Shown: positions 14,803 to 22,590 of the stretch, one piece after another | Layout: each line of letters starts with the position of its first letter | Numbering within the stretch: position 1 is the stretch's first letter | IMG/VR virus record: IMGVR_UViG_3300025294_000025 | Span: 1 to 26,857 of that record | Direction: 5' to 3' (one strand) | DNA from: a virus | DNA: 26,857 nucleotides | Position numbers and translations under genes: made by a program | The notes under the pieces: model-generated | Told to the model about the DNA's origin: nothing | Databases searched by the model: none | The model's input: the letters and a program-made list of their open reading frames with translations, nothing else

Positions 14803-14824
14803 GGGCCAGCCCGAAGGCGGGCCC
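14803..14824 (-). other. Stable UUCG-loop hairpin between FII and E
   Basis: In the minus-strand RNA, GGGCC-c-GCC pairs with GGC-t-GGCCC around a C(UUCG)G tetraloop, an exceptionally stable loop. It sits in the 69-base gap between FII and E. No clear U-run follows directly, so it may act as a processing or mRNA-stability element that sets the high FII/FI level relative to E and T, or as a weak terminator. Confidence 0.6.
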
Positions 14825-14836
14825 GCATGTGGCCCG

Positions 14837-15346
14837 TTACAGGCCCATGGCGCGGCGCTGGCCGGCCAGTCGATCCACACCGAAGATCACTTCGATGAAG
14901 TTCTCGTGGTCGATCTCACACCAGACCTCGCCGTTGACACTGAGCTTGTAGTAGCTGAGCGAAGTCTTGACCTTGAATTGGCTGTTGTCGCCGGCCTTGG
15001 CGCTGCCCATGTCCAGTTCGGTGTGACGGCCGCGAACGATGACCTCGACGGAGTCAGTGTCGCTATCGGCGTCACGCTGGAATGCGCCGGCGAAGCGCAG
15101 CAGCACGCCAGAGATAGAGGTGATGCCCCATTCCTTGAAGATCGCGCGCAAGATGCCGCCGTAGGTGGCTTCCAGCTCCATCTTCTCGGCGCCCAGGTCG
15201 ATATCGACCGGACCGTTCATGCCACCCGCCCGATACTCTTCGAGCTTGCGGGTCAGCTTGGGTAGCGTCATTTCTTCGCATTCCCCCACAAAGCTCTCGC
15301 CGTTGTGGAAGACGTTGAAGTTCTTGAGTTTCCGTGGCATTGCCAT
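14837..15346 (-). CDS. FII: Major tail tube protein FII
   Basis: 169 residues (P2 gpFII 172). It starts at ATG 15346 with AAGGAA about 6 bases upstream; a second ATG two codons later is less well placed. Family landmarks are the N-terminal MPRKLKNFNVFHNGESF, LPKLTRKLEEYRAGGMNGPV and the C-terminal YYKLSVNGEVWCEIDHENF. It polymerises into the inner tube of the contractile tail. It follows the sheath gene by 35 bases, as in P2, and no irregularity is seen. Confidence 0.95.
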   Translation of the reverse strand: MAMPRKLKNFNVFHNGESFVGECEEMTLPKLTRKLEEYRAGGMNGPVDIDLGAEKMELEATYGGILRAIFKEWGITSISGVLLRFAGAFQRDADSDTDSVEVIVRGRHTELDMGSAKAGDNSQFKVKTSLSYYKLSVNGEVWCEIDHENFIEVIFGVDRLAGQRRAMGL

Positions 15347-15381
15347 GGCAGTTCCTTTTCAGGTGTTGGCAGCTCGCACGC

Positions 15382-16554
15382 TTACGCGTTGACGGCTTCC
15401 GCGAATTGCATGAGATATCGGTCGGTGATGCGCTGACGCAGCGTCAGGTTTTCCAGCGGCGGTACCGGCGTGTAGTCGTAGTCGATGCCGAGCTGGCCAC
15501 CCTTGAGCGAGTCCTTGGGGTTGAACTCCGGGTCGTACCAGGCGGAGCCGCCGAGCAGATAGCCGTTGCGCGTCAGCGAGCGCATCTTTCCGTTGATGCC
15601 TTCCACAAGGTCGCGCACGAGCGAAGGCGTCATAGGCAGGTCCATGGCCCACGCGTGCGCCTCGGCCATGGTGTCCGCCAGCACCTGTGCCGTGCGGGTG
15701 TAGTTCTCGAACTGGAAGAGCGGATCGGAGCTGCAGGTGCGCGAACCCCAGAAGCGGAACCCTTGGAAGTTGATCAGCGTGGTGACGTCGTTCTGGTTCA
15801 GGTAGCCCGCGTCGGTGGCCGGATCCTGCAGATCCCAGAAGACGTCCTTGGACAGCCCGGTCACGCCGTTGATGGCCACGTTCGACAGCGTCTTGTGCCA
15901 GCCCACCTCGTTGTCGAGCTTCGCGCGCAGGCCCAGCGCGCGCGCCGTTGCAAACAGCGTGGTCTCGGCGTTGGACACAGTGTCCCAGCCGATGAAGTCG
16001 GGCCAAATGGTCATCAGCTCGCGCTGGCCGAAGTTGTCGCGGTACGCCACCGCTTCTTCCTTGGTCTCACAGCCGAACGCCGACACATAGGCGAAGGCGC
16101 GCAGCTTCTGCGCGATGCTGGCCAGCTCCGTGGCCACCGGCAGGCTGTCCATGCCCGGAATGCCGAGAATGCGCGGCGTGACGCCCAGGCTGTTCTTGGC
16201 CGACAGCAGCGCCTTCATGCCCGTGAAGCGGCCGTTGGCATCGGTGCCGCCGATCAGGTTGCTGGTGGTCTCGGCGTCGGTGGCGCCCTTGGCTACGCGC
16301 ACCACCACGGTCATCGGGTTGGCCTGGTCGGTGATGGCGTCTAGCGTCTTGGCAAGCGTGCCCGTGTCGCCGGCTTTGCCCAGCGACGACATAGGGCTGG
16401 TCAGCAGTACCGGCTTGTTGAGGGGAAAGACCGCCGCGTCCGCGTCTTCAGCGATACAGACGATGCCGGGCACGGCGGTCGCGATGGTACGAATGGGGCG
16501 AGTGCCTTCGTTGATTTCAACGACACGTACGCCGTGGTGGTATTCAGATGGCAT
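15382..16554 (-). CDS. FI: Contractile tail sheath protein FI
   Basis: 390 residues (P2 gpFI 396). ATG 16554 is the start because GGAGG stands 5 bases upstream and the protein begins with the family's [19 protein letters not shown]. Longer readings to 16806 run antisense-like through the neighbouring gene. Conserved stretches include [20 protein letters not shown] and the C-terminal [20 protein letters not shown] with [12 protein letters not shown]. It forms the contractile sheath around tube FII. It is the first gene after a 107-base gap that holds a long dyad, so it probably opens the FI-D operon. Confidence 0.96.
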   Translation of the reverse strand: MPSEYHHGVRVVEINEGTRPIRTIATAVPGIVCIAEDADAAVFPLNKPVLLTSPMSSLGKAGDTGTLAKTLDAITDQANPMTVVVRVAKGATDAETTSNLIGGTDANGRFTGMKALLSAKNSLGVTPRILGIPGMDSLPVATELASIAQKLRAFAYVSAFGCETKEEAVAYRDNFGQRELMTIWPDFIGWDTVSNAETTLFATARALGLRAKLDNEVGWHKTLSNVAINGVTGLSKDVFWDLQDPATDAGYLNQNDVTTLINFQGFRFWGSRTCSSDPLFQFENYTRTAQVLADTMAEAHAWAMDLPMTPSLVRDLVEGINGKMRSLTRNGYLLGGSAWYDPEFNPKDSLKGGQLGIDYDYTPVPPLENLTLRQRITDRYLMQFAEAVNA

Positions 16555-16633
16555 GCAGTCCTCCGGGAGTGATCCTGACGATGGTGGGATCGTCCCGAAA
16601 GGATGCTGCGCACGCGCGAGGCTGTCTCTCGAA

Positions 16634-16664
16634 TGATGTTGTACGCCAGCGGCGCACAACATCA
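16634..16664 (-). promoter_or_regulatory. Long dyad upstream of FI: likely Ogr binding site
   Basis: TGATGTTGT-N13-ACAACATCA is a perfect 9-bp inverted repeat, with an inner CGCC/GGCG arm as well. Its centre (16649) is 95 bases before the FI start, and it overlaps the stop codon of the amidase-like gene. The core TGTTGT-N13-ACAACA recurs only before V, the other expected P2 late promoter. P2-family late promoters carry an Ogr/Delta dyad centred near -55, which would put the FI transcript start near 16594. As RNA the same sequence could fold into a strong hairpin, so a terminator role for the upstream operon is a second possibility. Confidence 0.7.
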
Positions 16665-17123
16665 GGCGCGTAGGGGGCGGGGAATTGACGCTGTGGGCGG
16701 CAGCATCCAGAGGTGTTGCGGGTACACGCGGCGGCGGAATTCTGGACGCACAAGTGGCTGGCCGGCAGCATCGAACGCCCATGCCACCAGCTCGGAACAG
16801 AACCATGCGTCGTCGGATTGCCAGTCGCGGCGTAGCGCGAGGCCGGCGAGCGCCGAGTAGTCGTATGGCTTTCCGAGCTGGGATGCAGCAGCGTCAATGA
16901 CAGCTTGCGGATTACGCGCGGGCAGATCCGCTATCGCGAAGTCTGCACTACGAGACAGCGCATCGGCCAGCGGCGCACGGCGCACGCCGTGAAGCGCCAC
17001 GGCTTCGATCACGCTGTCACCGTCCACCACGGCAACGTGTGACCAACGCGACCACGTGAAGGCACGGATGGCCACCGAGAGTGGCAGTCTCGTGGTGGAA
17101 AAGAGAACGCGCACGCTCGACAT
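16662..17123 (-). CDS. Permuted papain-like (YiiX/NlpC-type) amidase, accessory gene at the Z/fun position
   Basis: 153 residues from ATG 17123, two bases after the G-like stop. The order His (H29 in [11 protein letters not shown]) then Cys (C109 in [12 protein letters not shown]) is that of the circularly permuted YiiX/YaeF branch of NlpC/P60-like peptidases, and [12 protein letters not shown] precedes the Cys. Such enzymes cut amide or ester bonds in peptidoglycan or lipids. In P2 the same slot between G and FI carries lysogenic-conversion genes (Z/fun), so this may be cargo; alternatively it is a virion enzyme. It has no signal peptide. The upstream GGCGGG is a weak ribosome site. Confidence 0.8.
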   Translation of the reverse strand: MSSVRVLFSTTRLPLSVAIRAFTWSRWSHVAVVDGDSVIEAVALHGVRRAPLADALSRSADFAIADLPARNPQAVIDAAASQLGKPYDYSALAGLALRRDWQSDDAWFCSELVAWAFDAAGQPLVRPEFRRRVYPQHLWMLPPTASIPRPLRA

Positions 17124-17125
17124 GG

Positions 17126-17725
17126 TCAGCCCGCCGCGTTGCCGAGGTTTGCCACCTTGGCGTTGATGCCAGCGATAGCAGCATCCGCAATCGCAGTGGC
17201 GGCGTCGGCCATACTGGCGTTGCGCACGGCTTCCTTGGCCTTCAGGCGGGCGTCGCGAATCGCGTAGAGACCAGCATTCCATGCTGCGGCCTCGGCAAGG
17301 ATGTTCTCCGCCGCCTGCTTCGCTGTCCAGTTTTTGGCTTCGGCCCAGCTTCTGATGCTCGGTGGGCAATCGCCCGTGAATCCTGTCGCCTGGTAGCCCT
17401 TTGCCTCCGCCTCGGCGAGTTGGTACTCGGCGGCGCGCAGAGGGTCACCAGCGACAGCCAGGCGCGCTGCGTCGGCTGCGTCGTCGATGCGCTTGCACTG
17501 CGTCGCGCAGACTGTGGCAAGTGGCGGCGGCGGAAGTTCGACGTTGGCGCACGTGCCGTCGGCGAACACCTTCATCTGAGTGGTAGGGCGTTGCCCGGCG
17601 CGCAGTGCCTTGTAGTCTTCGGCCTTGATCTCGATGGAGCCGGCCGGCACCTCGGCATAGACGTCGCTCGGATAGAAGCCGATCACAACGTCGTTCGCGT
17701 CAGTGGTGACAAATACTTTCGACAT
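17126..17725 (-). CDS. Tail-fibre-associated protein in the G position
   Basis: 199 residues directly after the tail fibre gene, where P2 has the fibre chaperone G. The N-terminal 55 residues (KVFVTTDANDVVIGFYPSDV, then AEDYKALRAGQRP) look like the first domain of many tail fibre assembly proteins. A PPPP linker follows near 66-69. The rest is Ala-rich helix (ADAARLAVAGDPLRAAEYQL and later repeats of AxxA). This is unlike P2 gpG itself, so the call rests on position and the N-terminal style. A helper in fibre trimerisation or attachment is likely. GAGAGAG lies before the ATG. Confidence 0.75.
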   Translation of the reverse strand: MSKVFVTTDANDVVIGFYPSDVYAEVPAGSIEIKAEDYKALRAGQRPTTQMKVFADGTCANVELPPPPLATVCATQCKRIDDAADAARLAVAGDPLRAAEYQLAEAEAKGYQATGFTGDCPPSIRSWAEAKNWTAKQAAENILAEAAAWNAGLYAIRDARLKAKEAVRNASMADAATAIADAAIAGINAKVANLGNAAG

Positions 17726-17758
17726 GACTCGTACTCTCTCTAAAGGGGGGGTGGGGCG

Positions 17759-19216
17759 TTAGTAGCCGATCGACCAAATAAGCGTTCGGGTGCTACCGCT
17801 TCCATTGGTGTAGATATTCGCGCCGGATGTGGAGTACACAGACGTCGACCAGGTGAAGTTGCCGAAGCCAGTGTTCATGTTGCAGATCTGCATTCCGAAG
17901 CAACCACGTGGGAAAACCATGGCCCACGTCACGCCGTAGACGGTGTTAGGAACAACGCCGGTCCACGGGCCAGTGTCGATCCACTGAACAATGAGTCCGC
18001 CCATCCAGTCCGGGAATTTGATATAGCCGGCAGCGTTGAAAACGAACCCGCTACGCAGCTTCCTGGGCGTAACGATAGTGTTGTCATCGGTGCCGGCGTT
18101 CGTTTGTGCTTGAGTGGCGAGCTTTGCCCATCCGAAGACCGTCTCCGTGGCTTGCACCAGAAGCGCACCGAGCCATGCGGACATGCGCGTCTTGAGCTTC
18201 TTCGGCGTGACAATATGGCTGTCTTCGTCGCCGGCCGTGACCTCGGCGTCGGTGGCCACCATGGCGGGCGCTGCGACCGACTCAGTCGGCGTCGGGTTCG
18301 TGCCACCTGTCACGCGGCCGCGCACGTCCACGCTCACGCGGCTGTACGTCCCTGCGGTGACGCCGGTTCTGCCGCCGAGCATCTCAAACACGAGCGCGGT
18401 AGTGCCGAGCGTAATCGGGGCATCGGTAGCGAGTTGCCACACGGAGTCCGCGTTCACGTTGCCCTGCTCGACGGTCAAGAACAGACCGGGCGTGACCTCG
18501 ATGCTGACATCGGCGTCGGCCGAGCGCGCCCAGGCGCCGGCGGCTGCAATGTAGATCCCGTTGTCCTTGCCGACGGCCTGGTCTTTCACCAGCACGCGGG
18601 CACCAGCGGTCAGTACGACGCCGTCGACGGTAAGCAGACCCGACAGGGCGGCAACAGGGCCGATAGTGGCGACCAGAACGGATTGCTTGCCGTCTTGCTT
18701 TGCCAGCTCGGCTGCAATCTGCGCGTCGGTATATGCGCGGCCCTGCGCAGCCAGCGTGTCGGCGTAGCCGCGCGTGGCGAGTACGATGGCAGGGTCGACC
18801 TTCAATTCAACCGTTGCGCCGCTGGTGTTCAGACAGACGAGGCGGACCACTTGAGTGCGCGCTGACCCTTCGGACAACACCGGCTTGTAGGTCTCGGGGA
18901 TGTTCGAGTAGTAGCACAGGGTGCCGTCCTCGGAATGGATGCCGGCCTCGCGGATCCACCAGCCGCCTTCCGTCTCTGGGATGACCTGCTCGGCAATGAA
19001 CTGGCTCGCATTGTCCGGGTCTTGCGTGAGCGCATTAATCGGTGCGCGGCGTTGTTCGTTGATGAGCGCCGTACGCAAACGGTTCGGGATAGGCAGGGCG
19101 CCATTTCCATCGCCCACAGACATGTGCGTGAACTTGAGTGGTACGCCGAGTGCCTGAGCGTTGGCGAGCTTCGCCTCGCCGGCAGCGGTAGGGATGAGGA
19201 AGTAGGTTTGCGCCAT
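17759..19216 (-). CDS. H: Tail fibre protein H
   Basis: 485 residues. The N-terminus (AQTYFLIPTAAGEAKLANAQ, then GVPLKFTHMSVGDGNG) is the conserved P2-type baseplate-attachment domain (DUF3751-like), with GGWWIREAGIHSEDGTLCYY near 84-103. A middle strand-rich shaft includes GARVLVKDQAVGKDNGIYIA. Two copies of a fibre repeat ending IVTPKKLKTRM / IVTPRKLRSGF sit at 322-345 and 368-391. The Trp/Gly/Asn-rich tip (406-485, with GLIVQW and ending LIWSIGY) is the Gp53-like receptor-binding end. It decides host range. It is shorter than P2 gpH (669) and starts at ATG three bases after I. Confidence 0.93.
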   Translation of the reverse strand: MAQTYFLIPTAAGEAKLANAQALGVPLKFTHMSVGDGNGALPIPNRLRTALINEQRRAPINALTQDPDNASQFIAEQVIPETEGGWWIREAGIHSEDGTLCYYSNIPETYKPVLSEGSARTQVVRLVCLNTSGATVELKVDPAIVLATRGYADTLAAQGRAYTDAQIAAELAKQDGKQSVLVATIGPVAALSGLLTVDGVVLTAGARVLVKDQAVGKDNGIYIAAAGAWARSADADVSIEVTPGLFLTVEQGNVNADSVWQLATDAPITLGTTALVFEMLGGRTGVTAGTYSRVSVDVRGRVTGGTNPTPTESVAAPAMVATDAEVTAGDEDSHIVTPKKLKTRMSAWLGALLVQATETVFGWAKLATQAQTNAGTDDNTIVTPRKLRSGFVFNAAGYIKFPDWMGGLIVQWIDTGPWTGVVPNTVYGVTWAMVFPRGCFGMQICNMNTGFGNFTWSTSVYSTSGANIYTNGSGSTRTLIWSIGY

Positions 19217-19219
19217 GGC

Positions 19220-19855
19220 TCACAGGGGGTTGACGGTGATCGTGTCGACCAGGTGAACGGCGCCTGCGTAGAGCGATGCGCCGGCCACCTCGACGGGTTC
19301 GGGGGAATACGGGTAGACGGTGATGACGTCGCCAAGCAGCGGCGCGCCTGTATAGCGGACAGCGCCACGCGTCTCCACGCTGATAGCCAGGCCGGTCAGG
19401 TGCCTGGAAAGCGGCTTGGCGTCGTCGATGAGGCGCTCCAACTCCGCGTACATCTGTTCGGTAATGCCGGTATCCAGCACGCCCACATCCAGATGGAACG
19501 TGCCGCGCGGGCCTTCCGGCACCATGTCGTACCAGGGCACCACACGGATCAGGTAGCCCAGCGGCTCGATGGCCCGGCGGATGGCCCCGACAGTGCCCTT
19601 GCGCTGGTGGACAAAAAACGATGCATCGATCACGGCACGCTTGGTGCCTTCCGGCCAGCTCGGATCCCAACGGTCTACCGACCTCTCCCACGCGAGGAAG
19701 GGCAGCACACTGGCCGGGCATCGTGCACCATCGCCTAGATCCCGGATCGGCACCGGGATACGCTCAATGGCGGCGCCGGCCATTGCGATGTTTCGCTCAA
19801 TGGCCGTGGCATTGGGCGGCAGGATCCTAGTCACGGGCGCCACCATCCATGACAT
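19220..19855 (-). CDS. I: Baseplate protein I
   Basis: 211 residues (P2 gpI 176). Landmarks: RILPPNATAIERNIAMAG at the N-terminus, LPFLAWERSVDRWDPSWPEG near 70-89, and RRAIEPLGYLIRVVPWYD. These match the phage tail protein I family, which makes the outer baseplate wedge beside J. The first ATG (19855) overlaps the end of J by 29 bases; an ATG three codons later is an equal candidate, since neither has a clear ribosome site. Confidence 0.93.
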   Translation of the reverse strand: MSWMVAPVTRILPPNATAIERNIAMAGAAIERIPVPIRDLGDGARCPASVLPFLAWERSVDRWDPSWPEGTKRAVIDASFFVHQRKGTVGAIRRAIEPLGYLIRVVPWYDMVPEGPRGTFHLDVGVLDTGITEQMYAELERLIDDAKPLSRHLTGLAISVETRGAVRYTGAPLLGDVITVYPYSPEPVEVAGASLYAGAVHLVDTITVNPL

Positions 19856-20741
19856 TCACGGCGGTGCAGTACGCCGCCTGAGTTTCGTCAAGCACCACAT
19901 CCTCCGGAGGCGAGCGGACCTCTACGCGCGACACGCCTTCAGCAAACAGGGCACTGTTGATGGCTGAGCGGTCGATGTCCCGCCCGAGTCTCCGGCTTTC
20001 CCGACGGTAGGCATCAATACGCTTGGCGGCCTCGGCCAATACAAGCTCGCGCTCGGGTCCGTTGCTCTTCGTAAAGACAGTGGCGTCGATCTCGTAGTGC
20101 GTGATGCGGGCGGACTGAACGGTCAGGCGGTCTGCCAGTGGCCGCACGTCTTCATCGCTGAGCGCCACCTCCACATTGTCCAGCACGTCCCTTTCGACGC
20201 TGCCGTCGCCATCGATGCCGAGAACGGTGATGACGACTTCGCATGGATCCGGGCTGATCGCACTGACATCGGCAATGCGACCGTCCGCGCTGCGTGCGTG
20301 GAACTTGTAGCCTTCGCGCGGCCCAGCAGTGGACAGCCCCTCGAAGGCGAGCTGCGTGCGCTCGGTCAGCGAGGCGTCCTCTTCCATCAACGCAGCTGTG
20401 GGCGGCTCGGTGGTGGTGTCCTCGGGCGTCACGACCAGCCGCTCCACGTTGTAGTTCGCGGCGACGTGTTCAAGGTCATTGCCCTTGGCATAAGCCAGCA
20501 TGCGCGCACGCGAGGCATCGTTCACGCGCTGACGCAGGATGGTCTCGCGGTAGGCGTTCTCCTGAATCAGCTTGACCACGGGTTCGGATTCCAGCTGCAG
20601 CGTCTTGGCCACGTCGGCTTGCTGATCGACCGGATAGAGGCCGATGTAGTACGCCTTGCGCTCCGCAACAATGGTCTCGTAGTCGATGTTCTCGACCACA
20701 TCGGGAACCGGAAGGCGCGTCAAATCAATGGGCGTCGTCAT
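19827..20741 (-). CDS. J: Baseplate protein J
   Basis: 304 residues, the same size as P2 gpJ (302). The N-terminus (IDLTRLPVPDVVENIDYETI) and the motif ARMLAYAKGNDLEHVAANYN near 85-104 are typical of baseplate J proteins, as are the later DPCEVVITVLGIDGDGS and the ALFAEGVSRVEVRSP end. It forms the edge of the baseplate with I and W and links to the fibres. It overlaps W by ATGA. Confidence 0.95.
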   Translation of the reverse strand: MTTPIDLTRLPVPDVVENIDYETIVAERKAYYIGLYPVDQQADVAKTLQLESEPVVKLIQENAYRETILRQRVNDASRARMLAYAKGNDLEHVAANYNVERLVVTPEDTTTEPPTAALMEEDASLTERTQLAFEGLSTAGPREGYKFHARSADGRIADVSAISPDPCEVVITVLGIDGDGSVERDVLDNVEVALSDEDVRPLADRLTVQSARITHYEIDATVFTKSNGPERELVLAEAAKRIDAYRRESRRLGRDIDRSAINSALFAEGVSRVEVRSPPEDVVLDETQAAYCTAVNVMDGGARD

Positions 20742-21100
20742 ACATTGGCCTCACGTAGGGGGATGGACAGCGTGCCGAGCGGTGTGCTGCGCGCGCCGTC
20801 GACGCGATCCGCATCGAGATCCACCGTCATGGCACCTTCGCCATTTATCAAAAAGGAGGCGGAGTTGACCTGGACGCGCGGCTCCCATTTCACGATGGCG
20901 GCAACTGCCGCCGACATGACTCGCAGCCGCGTGATCTCGTTCAGTGGCTGATCGATCAGCGTCGGGATTTGGGAGCCGTAGGTGCGCCGCATGACACGCG
21001 CGCCTTCCTGCGTGGTCAGAATGTCGCGGACGGACTGCCAGATGTGAGCCAGATCGCTGATGGCGCGGCCACTCGCACTGTTGAGGCCGAGGTAGGTCAT
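20738..21100 (-). CDS. W: Baseplate protein W (gp25-like)
   Basis: 120 residues (P2 gpW 115). The start ATG 21100 overlaps the V stop as ATGA; a reading from 21118 adds six residues without reason. It belongs to the gp25/lysozyme-like baseplate family: DLAHIWQSVRDILTTQEGAR, then RRTYGSQIPTLIDQPLNE near 42-59, the conserved stretch that contacts the sheath. It initiates sheath assembly at the baseplate. Confidence 0.94.
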   Translation of the reverse strand: MTYLGLNSASGRAISDLAHIWQSVRDILTTQEGARVMRRTYGSQIPTLIDQPLNEITRLRVMSAAVAAIVKWEPRVQVNSASFLINGEGAMTVDLDADRVDGARSTPLGTLSIPLREANV

Positions 21101-21714
21101 CGCGTGCCTTCCGTCCAAACGCCACCGCGCTGCACGCCGCCGTGGCCGTGGTCATCAACCACCACGCCATTGGACGAAAGCTTGCCGCCCTGGTGGTTGA
21201 AGTCCCCCGTGATGACGTTGCCGTTCGCGCCGCCCTTGCCCGCGATGCCGTTCTGGTAGGAAAGCAACCCCTTGACGGTCACATCGCCATCGAACGTGGT
21301 GTCCGGGCACTTCACCAGCACGCTGGTGGCGGCCTCGACAATCACTTTCTGAATGCCCGCCAGCGACAGGGTGCCGGAGGAGTGGTTGTAGGTCGTCGTC
21401 GCGCCATCCGGATACAGCGTGACCGTTTCGTCCGCGCTATGGCTCGGGGTGTCGTTAGCGTCAGAGGGGATGCCGCACAGCACGATGCCGTTGCGTGTCT
21501 CGCCGCTGGGGCAGAAGAGCAACACCTGCTCACCAACGGTCGGCGGACTCCACGTGCGCGTGCTGCCTGCACGGTGCTCTGCCCACGGGAGCCAGTCGGT
21601 ATCCAGACCGCCCGACGTGATGCGCACACGCGGCGGCTTGCCATGCTGGATCTCGGCAACGGTGCCGGTGCGCAGCAGGTTCTCGATCAGTCGGAGGATT
21701 TCAGCGGTGTCCAT
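21097..21714 (-). CDS. V: Baseplate spike protein V
   Basis: 205 residues (P2 gpV 211). The N-terminal helix and OB-fold part reads LRTGTVAEIQHGKPPRVRIT and WAEHRAGSTRTWSPPTVGEQ. A beta-helix with short repeats spans about 95-180, and the tip DDHGHGG (H189, H191) is the His-x-His iron-binding apex known from P2 and phi92 spikes. A trimer pierces the outer membrane. It starts at ATG 21714 with no good ribosome site. It opens the V-W-J-I-H-G operon, with a long dyad centred only 56 bases upstream. Confidence 0.95.
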   Translation of the reverse strand: MDTAEILRLIENLLRTGTVAEIQHGKPPRVRITSGGLDTDWLPWAEHRAGSTRTWSPPTVGEQVLLFCPSGETRNGIVLCGIPSDANDTPSHSADETVTLYPDGATTTYNHSSGTLSLAGIQKVIVEAATSVLVKCPDTTFDGDVTVKGLLSYQNGIAGKGGANGNVITGDFNHQGGKLSSNGVVVDDHGHGGVQRGGVWTEGTR

Positions 21715-21756
21715 ACCGCTAGCGTGCGCTGCGCGCGCGCGGCGGTCATGCGATTC

Positions 21757-21783
21757 CTGTTGTGAAACTCCGCATCACAACAG
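21757..21783 (-). promoter_or_regulatory. Dyad upstream of V: likely Ogr binding site
   Basis: CTGTTGT-N13-ACAACAG is a perfect 7-bp inverted repeat with the same core and spacing as the dyad before FI. Its centre is 21770. If the centre sits at -55 as in P2-family late promoters, the transcript would begin at about 21715, right at the V start codon, leaving almost no leader. Either the geometry differs here or the V message is nearly leaderless. Confidence 0.68.
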
Positions 21784-21891
21784 ATGATAAGCAAGATAGT
21801 TGGCTAGGGGGATTGGCGGAGTCATTCTCGAGATACTGGCTTGTCGTCGGCCAGAAACTTTCCTCCCTTGCTCCGCCTCTCCCGCAAACGG

Positions 21892-22530
21892 TCAAGCTAC
21901 AAAAATGCCGCCTTGATAGGTTCCGAGTTCCACAAGCACAGTCGTCTTGCGGCACTCTTTGAACTCGAACTCATCGCTATCGACTGGACCTCGCGCCATC
22001 ACAAACTCTTCCTTTTCAAGGTCGTATTCTTCTGTTACGAACTTGTGCGCCTCTACTCCAGCGAAAGTCCGCTTGGACAAGCACCACTTTCCATCGATGT
22101 TTTTCCAGATGTGCCGTGTGTGCCCGCGCACGTGCTGCTCGCTGACATTCACTCCCCCGTCATCTTCGATTTCGAGTGCCGCGTCGGTCGGGTTAAATGA
22201 GTCAGAGTATCTGAGTGCATCTGCGCTAACCTGCGTAGAGAAACATCCGGGTGAACGTTCGCTTGCAATGCACAGCAAACGAACGACACCCCTGGTATCT
22301 ACATCTTCAACTTCGAAAATGGCGGCGATCACTCCATCTTTTGTGGCGGACATCACGCTACGCGCACCTGGTGGAAGCTGACCGCCGAAAAGGCCGCGGC
22401 ACTGCCTTTCGAGTGAAGCCGCGGCCCAATCCGGCAACCCAGTAGCGGCTGCGGCCGAGACAGTCGGTGCTATGAAACTCGCTAGCGTCCAGCTAATAAA
22501 TTGGCGACGCGATGGGCCTGCAGTTTCCAT
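21892..22530 (-). CDS. Exported protein with twin-arginine signal, accessory gene between S and V
   Basis: 212 residues from ATG 22530, with GGAG 9 bases upstream. The N-terminus SRRQFISWTLASFIAPTVSA is a twin-arginine signal (RR at about 8-9, hydrophobic core, then AxA-type cleavage site near 28-32). The mature part is acidic, with three or four cysteines, and includes GHTRHIWKNIDGKWCLSKRT and VTEEYDLEKEEFVMARGPVD. I do not recognise the family. GC is lower than in neighbouring tail genes. It interrupts the late region at the slot of P2 orf30 and so is probable lysogenic-conversion cargo. A TACACT box about 30 bases upstream might be its own -10, without a good -35. Confidence 0.8.
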   Translation of the reverse strand: METAGPSRRQFISWTLASFIAPTVSAAAATGLPDWAAASLERQCRGLFGGQLPPGARSVMSATKDGVIAAIFEVEDVDTRGVVRLLCIASERSPGCFSTQVSADALRYSDSFNPTDAALEIEDDGGVNVSEQHVRGHTRHIWKNIDGKWCLSKRTFAGVEAHKFVTEEYDLEKEEFVMARGPVDSDEFEFKECRKTTVLVELGTYQGGIFVA

Positions 22531-22590
22531 GCTCAGTGCTCCGTTAAGTGTCGAAGCGCAGTGTAGCTTGAAACCCAAAAAGCCAGAGTC

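Noticed and set aside
13709-15265. Open plus-strand frame of 518 codons across T, E and FII
   Set aside because: It opposes three recognised tail genes, and its composition (Cys/Arg/Ser-rich, later Gly/His/Gln-rich) is that of a shadow frame.
15382-16806. Extended start for the sheath protein
   Set aside because: The family N-terminus and a GGAGG site support ATG 16554; the extra part runs through the amidase gene.
21784-21891. Terminator after the Tat-exported protein gene
   Set aside because: GGCGGAG...CTCCGCC with an inner CTGGC...GCCAG can fold, but the arms are about 50 bases apart and no U-run follows, so I do not list it.
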